A stretch of DNA of 64,000 nucleotides, from the NCBI GenBank assembly GCA_029721515.1, contig CM056563.1:12106954-12170953 (forward strand), read 5' to 3'. Made by a program: the position numbers and the translations under genes. This stretch comes from Synanceia verrucosa (taxonomy: Eukaryota; Chordata; Actinopteri; Perciformes; Synanceiidae). Numbering within the stretch: position 1 is the first letter of the stretch; each line of letters starts with the position of its first letter. The notes under the pieces are model-generated. The model was given only the letters and a program-made list of their open reading frames with translations. It had not been told where the DNA came from and did no database searches. Shown piece by piece: positions 56,143 to 64,000 of the stretch.

Positions 56143-57985
56143 GTTGATGCTAGCCAAGTCCTCCCATCATCCTCTGCTTGGCCTCGTTCCCATCTCTCTC
56201 TTACAGACACAGCTTCTGCGAGGACACACACAACACACACACCCCGCCATTTTGTGCCACACAGCAGAGGGCATCACACAGTGTGTGTGTGTGTGTGTGT
56301 GTGTGTCACTTGGTTAATCACAAAGAACTAACGATAATTACCTCCATTTTCCTACCTGCCCCTTTCCAAGCCTGACTGACGTTGTGTGTATACGTGCATT
56401 TGTGTTTGTGTGAGTTTGTGTGTGTGCAGCATGAAAAATCCACTGCCAAGCAAACATACTATATCCTAAACCCCCCCCAGCATGCCACATTTGCTAGGTA
56501 CTACAGTTCATGTTCTCTTATCAACAGCGAAGACAATGAAATGCAGTTTAATTTGCAGTTTGGATGATTTACTGCTAAAGGGGCTTCTGTTGTTGTTGTT
56601 AAATTTGCAGGATGAAACTCAGAGAATAGATGTTACTTCTGTTCAAAAAGTTTAAAAAGTAAGAATCCCCTCTCAATAATTTTTACCGGCTGAAAATGTT
56701 CTGTTTTCAGTGTTTCCTGCTTGAATTGCATCTCAGAAAATGTGCCTTTTACGCCAGCACATATAACAGAGAACAGTAATGAAAGTGATAATCAAGCTTT
56801 TACAGATGAGGGAAACACGTCTTAGAAATGTCACATCATGATTTCTGAATGTCGATATGTAATGCTTAATGTTTATGCCAGAACAACATGAGGAAGTGCG
56901 TTACTAAACAAGAAAAATAGACCCAGGAATGCAAGGTGTTTACCATTTGAGCACTGTTATAGAGTTTTAATGCCGAACATTTCCTGTAATCCACACACAG
57001 GTGGTGAGTGGCGAAGGACATCAACTGAATTAGCCATCATAGCGGTCCCATTTTGTAGATTAAGTGCTGCTACTGCTGCTCCAATATCCCAGGATGAAAT
57101 GATTGAGTAAATACTGCAGGGCTAATGCAGGACTAGGGAGGTGAGCATACGCTGTGTGGTGAACATTTTTATCTTAACTACCTTATGATACCAGTGAGTG
57201 TACATATTTTTAACCCAGCTGGTTCCAGTGGGAATCAAACCCTCTAAACACTGAGCCACGCTCCATCTTCTGTGATAGTTATGTCACAAGCAAGAACAAA
57301 AGACGGACATCCGACCACTACAATGCAGGGTGGCTTCACAGTGCCTGTTACCCACAGTTGGGGACAATGAAGGATATGCCCGTCATGCAAGGTTGGCAGT
57401 GTGTGTTTTAGTGTGTGCGTCTGTGCTGTCTGTTGGTCTGTTGTCTGTTGGCTTGCCAATGCGTGACTAGACAGAGTCAGGTGCTCTGAGAGGGACCTTG
57501 GCACAGCTATGTGCCCATATGCTTCTGACTGAGTGGTGGGCGCAGGGAGAGCGTGGATCTGCGCTGTATATGCCTGCGGTGCATGATTTCATCCCTCCTG
57601 CAGACAGAAGAGGCACCAGGACTAAGAGAGGCTGACTGGCTGAGAGGGTGTGAAAGGATGCTGCTGGATGGAAAGAAGAGAGTAAAAAGTGATGTGTATG
57701 TATGTATGTGAATGAGACCTAAAGTACAGAAATGGGAACAAACACGATGACAAAACATAAACTAACAAAAGTCTACAGCTATAATATCTGCATATTGCTC
57801 TTCCTGTGGTCAACACATGTCAACAGCCTGCACTGACACACAGTGCCTCACACACATGCACACTTTGATTTATAGACACACGTCTGATCAGCAGATGCAT
57901 ACGACACTCTGTCTCTGTCATTTCTAAAATCTGTAGACGACTGCATCTGGATCATGGAGTGTGCGCTAGCTGCTTGGCATGCATC

Positions 57986-57988
<3 letters not shown>

Positions 57989-58057
<69 letters not shown>
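57989..58057. repeat. (AC)n microsatellite, longest pure run
   Basis: About 34 uninterrupted AC units. Confidence 0.95.
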
Positions 58058-58058
<1 letters not shown>

Positions 58059-59184
58059 CCAGTCAAGCATGATAAGCAAAATATCGTTGTTGTCGCTCCC
58101 TGAGCCCCTCAGCAAAACACACAGCACAGCAGACACACACACATCAACAAACACATCAACACACACAAGAAGTCAGGTGGTTGAAACACACATCACCTCT
58201 GGTGACTGTGAGCAGGTACAGTAACAGCGTAGGTGATGGTTTGACATAGAGACGTGGATGTGTTTACCAAGGAGCCAATTATACTAACTTTCTACCATCT
58301 ATCATTACAAGTTACCTAGCTCATCTGCCGCACCCAGGAGCATCAACCTACAGCCAATTAGTGCCAAGCCATCCTTGTTTCCTTGGCAACACACCACTGG
58401 TCTCCTCCTAATGTATATCCATTTCATGACCTATACAGCTCCAGTTAGTTTGACATGCGGGCGTCTAGCATTGCAACATCAGTATGTTATTCCAATGTTC
58501 ATTTGAAACATCACTACACTGGTGATAAACAAACCACTGAGAAGACTGGCTGCAGTTTCCAATGTGTGCAACAGGGTTGGATTTCACAGAAAAAAAACAA
58601 AACATAAAAACACGTTGGACCACTTTACACCAAAACGGAGAGTCGCTCATCTTCCAACAAGAGCAGAGCTGAAGCTTTCAGAATTTCTCGCCGTGGCAGA
58701 TGGTGGAAGGAGAGAAAGGCCGATGGAAAAATGCCTTCCAAGATGTTTATCCTTTTCAGTAAAACGAAAGAGAAAACAAATGCATATGGATGGAGGGGGA
58801 GGCGGGATAAATTGCCATATCTCCTTTGTGACAGGAAGCACTGGTGTTTGTGGAAAACATGGACATAATTTTTAAAAACACTGTTGGCAGGAGACAGCGG
58901 CTCCACAGATCATATATTTGTTTATGTTGAGGTTTTGACAGTATATGACTTGGACTCATAAATGCATAAATCCTATGTTAAGGCTCAAAATGCTACATTG
59001 GACACCTTTAATATTTAATTCATGCACCAAAAACGTTAAGAGCGATGAACTGCCTACATCAGTTCCCCTTTCGCCCCTTCTTCTACTTCCACATTCTCCA
59101 TTGCCCCTTCATTCCATCGTGCCCTCACTCCCCCCTTGTAGCCCATTTCTCCTCCCTCTCCACCACTAGTCCTCTACCTGTCTC

Positions 59185-59210
59185 ATTTGCATAGGATGCC
59201 TTATTTGCAT
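59185..59210. promoter_or_regulatory. Two perfect POU octamers, 18 bases apart
   Basis: ATTTGCAT occurs at 59185-59192 and again at 59203-59210 in the same orientation, each followed by A. This is the reverse of the ATGCAAAT octamer bound by Oct and Brn POU factors. The surrounding sequence (59165-59225) is repeat-free. Confidence 0.4.
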
Positions 59211-60050
59211 ACATATGAGCTAAAGAGAAAGGGGATTTGTGTGCGGGAGAAAAAGAGCAGGGGAGGCGAGATATGCAGGCTGGCGGTGGCTGATGAAAAG
59301 AAATGAAAAAGAGCCCTTTCAGGAGGAATCTGCGACCACAGCCTCCCTCTCTCCCTGTCACCCTCTCTCTTTCAATTCTGTTCTTGCCCTTTAGGTCACA
59401 CCTTGGAGAGCTCCCGCAAAGGCCCCATTAACGTGAAATATCTGAGCGCAAGTGACGGGGAGAGACAAGCAGGTAAAAGAGAACAGATAACCGATAAAAG
59501 TATGGATGCAACATGAGACAAACGAGAGACAGAAACGAGAGAGAAAGCAGATAGATAAATAAAACAAAGGAGATCGCACACTTCGCCCATCTATCCCCTG
59601 CAGCAGCCTGGCTCTGTGTTACCGCGGTGTTGTTGTTGCCGTGGTGGCGATGGATGGTTGCCTCGGCAGAGCAAAACCGATTGGCTGTGAAGTAAGCCCT
59701 CCTTTTTCCCTCTAGGAAGGACAGCAGGCCCCTCCCCCCTCACATGCACACACACAGACACACACACCAAACATGTGAGGATACAACGACTCTTCGCCAT
59801 GCTCTTGAGGAGCTCCACACTGGTGGAGGGAGAGATGACCACACACACAAACACACCCAAGCACACATCAAATGCAGGTAAACAAGGTTTTGATATGACT
59901 CACAGGTAGAGCTCAAATGGGCAAACACACACAGACACTGAGCAGAATATTAACAACCACTGTCCATCCCCTCCACTCGTCTCCACATCAGGCCTACCCA
60001 AATACATCCAATACAGTCTGTCCCTGACTGCAAATCCTCCCCTCTTAAAT

Positions 60051-60051
<1 letters not shown>

Positions 60052-60093
<42 letters not shown>
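60052..60093. repeat. (CA)n microsatellite
   Basis: About 20 pure units. Confidence 0.95.
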
Positions 60094-60098
<5 letters not shown>

Positions 60099-61179
60099 GC
60101 ATATTTCTGGTTTGAGCTTGCTAATTGCATGTGTCTAATAACCTGGTGCAGATAGAAAACAGAGCAGTTTTCTCTCTGGAGTCCAGACGTGAGGCAACTG
60201 CAGAAGGGATCAGGAAAGGCAGCAGGAGATTGGAGATCTGTGTGTGTTTGTGTGTATTTGTGTGTTTGTCTGATCTTTCCACCTGGACCTGAAGCGACAT
60301 CAGGAATAATAAATTTCTTAGTTGCATGCACACCCCCACATGCATGTGCACATACAAAACACACACATTTGCTTGCTGATAACAGTCTTTAGACGAATGA
60401 GTGTGTGTGTAAGCATGCACACACGTATATGATCACTCATGCGTGAGCCATCGCCTGTGTGTCATCAAGACCGGGTGGAGAGGACAGAGGGTTGGGGGGT
60501 GTGGTGGAGGAGAGAGAGAAAGTGATGAAAGGTGGCAGGGGGTAAGAAGTGGAGATGAAAGGATGAGGGGGAGAGGACGAGTGGGGGTGTGAGGGTAAAA
60601 GGGCAAAGAAGAGATATGAGAGAGAGAAGGGAGAAACAAAGGGGAGAGGATGAGCTGAACTGGGTTGAGGAAAAGAGGGAAGGACAGATGTGCTGACTGC
60701 TGATTGGATGGAAAACAAGAGGAAAGAGAGAGAGAGAGCGAGCGAGCCTGTCACCTCCAGTCAGTGGCTATTAGCGGCAGCAGCAGCTCTGAGACACCAT
60801 CCTTCATTCTGCTCTGGCAGCACTGGCACAATTAGGCATACACAGACACACACACCTTCATGCACACGCTCATCCATCCGTCTTTTTCCTTCGTGTGTGT
60901 ATGTGGCTAAGACTAATTGAGTGTGTGTGTGTGTGTGTCAGGCTGTGTCTGAGCTCAGTGTTTTTTTTCTCTCTGTCTCCGTCTGCTGTATGTGTGTAAT
61001 AGAGAGACTTAGAGAGAAAAGCGAATGTCCTTGTGTTTGATCTGCTTGTGCACGTACATCTATGTGTGTGTGTGTGTGTGTGTGTGCCTCAGAGGGCCCT
61101 GTGCCCAGGCCTGAGAGTGACTGATAGAGTCCATGCCAACTTGAGCTGCATGCCACAGTCTCCACGCCTGCTCCCGTGT

Positions 61180-61960
61180 CCCGCCACTGCCAGCGCCGCC
61201 ATCCTCCCATCATCCCTGCCTCTCCTCTCTGTATCAGTCTGTCGGCCTCCTCCTCCTCCCCTCTCATCCCTTTTGAGTTTTTTTTATCTCTACGCTCACA
61301 CTCTCTCCTCATCCTTCTTTTACTTTGTTTTTGGCTAAATTGCTCCGTCTTTAGCTCTGTCTCCCCAGCGTGATGTTTTTTTTTCCCCCTTCTTCTTTTC
61401 CTCTCATTTAATGCCTGTGACCACTCCGCCCAGCCCTCTCATCCTTCCTCAAATCTTTTTAATAGTTGCTGCTCCACCTGCCCCTCCTCCCCTAATTTCT
61501 CACATCCCTGCTGTTGATCCATTCATCTCATTGAAACTCAGTCTGACTTTTTTTGTTATTTTACCTGCGCAACCCTTTTTGCCTTCACTTCAGATTAAAC
61601 CCTTTTCTCTGTGTTCACTTCACTATCCTCCTTTCATCTCCGCTCCTCCCTCCCTCCTCCTCCTCTACATCTATTATTTATTTCCACAGCCGCCACTAGT
61701 GGCAGCTGTTTCCCATTTTCCTCTCCATTCATAACCCCTCTCCAGCACTCTGTCTTCCTCCTTTTTTAACCTCTCTCGGTCTCTGGGACGTCTCTATTCA
61801 GGGCTCTCCATCCTTCTCATCAGAGTCCTCATTATCCTTCCTCCGCTCTCGTCTTATTCCATCCTTCCTTCCTTCTTTCTTTCCTTCCTTCCTTCCTTCC
61901 TCCCTTCACTTCTCTCTTCCCTCTTTCCTCTCCTCCCCCTGCCTCCTCCATCACCTGCTT
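61180..61960. repeat. Pyrimidine-rich region
   Basis: The plus strand is dominated by C and T over nearly 800 bases (CTCCTCCTCCCCTCTCATCC-type), including (TTCC)n near 61867. Open frames here encode only Pro/Ser/Leu/Phe-rich low-complexity peptides. Confidence 0.65.
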
Positions 61961-62041
61961 CACAGCGGCGTTTCTCCTAATTTCCATACAGCCCAGCAGC
62001 CTGCAGTCCTGCCTGGCTCATATCCTCACCTACCGAGGGAG

Positions 62042-62045
<4 letters not shown>

Positions 62046-62108
<63 letters not shown>
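62046..62108. repeat. (AC)n microsatellite
   Basis: About 31 pure units. Confidence 0.95.
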
Positions 62109-62111
<3 letters not shown>

Positions 62112-62454
62112 TTGTGGCATACAGCCCTTCAATCCCAGGCATGCACATACATTCCTGGATCCAGAAACATACAGGTCAAGGAATACATGAAGAATTCATG
62201 CGCTCGTTCTCTCACACAATCACACTGATGCAACAAACACACATTCATCCAGGGTATAATGAGATTTTGTCCCCATTGCATTCTTCTCTCCATCTTCTGA
62301 GCAATATCGCCACAAATGTGCTTACAATCATTATTTATATATGCAATAAAAACCATTTTAGTGGCAAATTAGACACTGCTAAGTCCTTAAAACCATTTGC
62401 CGCTTTCTTTTATCCACTCTTTCCAGTTTTGGCATTTCAGCATCGCTTCATAAA

Positions 62455-62625
62455 CACTGCGAGCTATTAATTGAGTGAATGAGGCCTCTTCTGTCTCGCA
62501 GCCTCCCTTGCACTGCCGGTGAGATAGAGCTCATGGATATGCTGCTGAAGTGCAGAGGCTAATAATTAGAGCTCAATGGGTAGCTGGGTTTAGGGCTACT
62601 GACCATAGCCTTTTCTAGACCAGGT
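62455..62625. promoter_or_regulatory. Complex-sequence island, candidate enhancer
   Basis: Repeat-free sequence with CTATTAATTGAGTGAATGAG and GGCTAATAATTAGAGCTCAA, both containing TAAT-type homeodomain cores. Flanks are microsatellites and low-complexity sequence. Conservation cannot be judged from one genome. Confidence 0.25.
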
Positions 62626-62985
62626 AGTTGGAAGAGAACTCATTAAGCTTTGCTGGAGGCGGAGGCAGTATACCTTGTTAGGATGCGCGTTGTGATTTCA
62701 GCTTGTTTGTGGCCCTGTCTTTGTGTGTGTGAATGCAGCAGCGTGGTGTGAAGAGCAGAACCATGTTACAGAAGGAAACACAGCAAGAGGGCGAAGTGAA
62801 ACTGTGCTTATTACTGACTGGGTGTGTGATTCGTGGAGAGTGACGTGAAAGTGAGAGAGAGAGAGGAAGGCAGGAGAAGGAGGGAGATGGATTGAGCAGT
62901 GAACTAGGGCGGCCCAGGATCAGTCTACTGTCCTAAGGGAAAGGGCTAGCTTGTTATTTTAAGGAGGGTGACTCTGGCGCTCACT

Positions 62986-63018
<33 letters not shown>

Positions 63019-63313
63019 TTTCTTTGTGCAAATGAAGCTGACAGCACGGGCCTTCGAGGCCCATCTGTCTCAGGTAATGGCCGAGCTCAACGCTGCCTCG
63101 TGTGCGTTCGCCTCATCGTCATCCTCAACTTGGAGACGACACTGCTGGTGAGCCCATGGGATCTTTGTACGGTACTCGGCTGTTCTACATAGTGTGCGGG
63201 CCATGCCTGCTTTCTTATGTGTGACCTTATCTTGCAAAGGCAATCCCAGTTTGTGCAATTTCATAAACATGTAAGCAGCCTCTGTGCCTTTGTGGGGGCG
63301 TGACATGTAGACT

Positions 63314-63317
<4 letters not shown>

Positions 63318-63355
<38 letters not shown>

Positions 63356-63369
63356 GGGGGGGGGGGGGG
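63318..63369. repeat. (GT)n followed by a 14-base G-run
   Basis: About 18 GT units running into an uninterrupted G tract, the same architecture as 49981-50053. Confidence 0.95.
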
Positions 63370-63479
63370 AGTCGTGTCTATACAGCTTTGTGACTTCATG
63401 TCGGTGACATTTGACATACTACAGAGCCTACAGTGTGTGCTCTGCTAACATGGCTGCACGCCTTGGCTTGCACTCGTCG

Positions 63480-63900
63480 CTTCACATCTCTTCACATCAT
63501 CTCATCGTATCGCATTCCCTCCTTCTTATTCCAGTGTTCCCTTTTCATTCTTGATGTCTTCCTCTGTTTTTCCTTGCTTCTCCAGCCAGGTTTTGTCTCG
63601 GATATGCTGTTTATTGCATTCAGCTCTTCTCTCTAATGCCTCGATTTCTTTCCTACGCTGTCATTTTTATTATTCTCCCTCTGCATTGCTCTTTATCTGA
63701 GCCCCTTTCTTTCTCTCTATTTTTTCCTCTCAGCTAATTTCCTCTGTTTTTTTCTCCATCACATCCCATCCTGTGTCACATCTCATTTTCTCTGCCTTAT
63801 TTTTGTCCAACTTTCTCTCATTTCCTTTCACTCTTCTCTGTCCGTCACCCAGCACTTTCCATCTCCCCTCTCCCTTTTGTCTTTCTTTTCATCTCTTTTT
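63480..63900. repeat. Pyrimidine-rich region near the window end
   Basis: T and C dominate the plus strand (TTCTTTCTCTCTATTTTTTC-type). No gene seen. Confidence 0.5.
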
Positions 63901-64000
63901 AACTAGCATCAGTTCACTCCTGCTGGCTCAATAATACTGAGTCAGTAAGCTGGAGTTCTATCGAGCAGGTGTGTGTGCAAGCGTGTGCACACAGGTTTGT

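Larger units (their letters stand above)
44999..64000 (-). other. No coding sequence seen; probable rai1 5' intron or upstream region
   Basis: Nineteen kilobases with no open frame that resembles a protein. Human RAI1 has noncoding first exons and a very long 5' intron, so this is most simply intron; noncoding exons could not be located by eye. The content is CA/TG microsatellites, purine and pyrimidine tracts, a few short tetranucleotide repeats ((AAAT)n at 45488-45515, (CAGA)n near 49501-49521, (TTCC)n near 61867-61905) and islands of complex sequence listed separately. No recognisable autonomous transposon. Confidence 0.6.

Noticed and set aside
61411..61734. Pro/Leu/Phe-rich open frame
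   Set aside because: Pyrimidine-rich low complexity; no start context or homology.
1..64000. CRISPR arrays, prokaryotic operons, endogenous virus genes
   Set aside because: No spaced direct repeats, no ribosome-binding-site gene clusters, and no gag/pol/env-like frames; the DNA is plainly vertebrate.

Overview
The window is vertebrate nuclear DNA, almost certainly from a percomorph teleost fish. Split genes with GT/AG introns, long (CA)n/(TG)n microsatellites and degraded copies of dispersed fish repeats are all visible. Three recognisable genes lie in the order tom1l2 (+), srebf1 (+), rai1 (-). This is the gene set and relative orientation of human 17p11.2 (TOM1L2-SREBF1-RAI1, the Smith-Magenis region), so the block is conserved synteny.

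Layout. 1-14089: tom1l2 from exon 2 to its stop codon (VHS domain, GAT domain, clathrin-binding tail), with one in-frame 75-nt exon at 10589-10663 that looks like an optional cassette. 14090 to about 16.7 kb: tom1l2 3' UTR. About 17.0-18.25 kb: compact srebf1 upstream region with a perfect IR-1 nuclear-receptor palindrome, an SRE-1-like site spaced correctly from an inverted CCAAT box, further CCAAT boxes and a CACGTG E-box. 18247-30814: complete srebf1, 19 coding exons that join in frame to 1,174 codons; mir-33 lies in the intron between coding exons 16 and 17. About 31-33.4 kb: tail-to-tail intergenic strip with an inverted pair of tRNA-like repeats. 33.4-45.0 kb: rai1 on the minus strand, with one very large coding exon (2,181 codons) and small exons completing the C-terminal extended PHD finger. 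45-64 kb: no coding sequence seen; probably the long rai1 5' intron, packed with CA/TG microsatellites and purine or pyrimidine tracts, with a few islands of complex sequence that may be enhancers.

How the genes fit together. srebf1 encodes the membrane-bound lipogenic transcription factor and mir-33, its intronic partner known to repress cholesterol export and fatty-acid oxidation genes. The SRE plus CCAAT layout upstream suggests autoregulation. tom1l2 is an endosomal sorting adaptor and rai1 a nucleosome-associated chromatin regulator; they are neighbours by synteny rather than by pathway.

I found no evidence of a wholly unknown system. The best leads are the mir-33 locus with a miR-33a-type mature sequence, the srebf1 upstream site cluster, a 662-bp near-perfect palindrome, the extra tom1l2 exon, a long Lys-Pro-Gly array in Rai1, alternative Rai1 C-termini and a paired octamer site in the rai1 5' region. 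Exon borders were read by eye from reading frame, splice signals and remembered human homologues.
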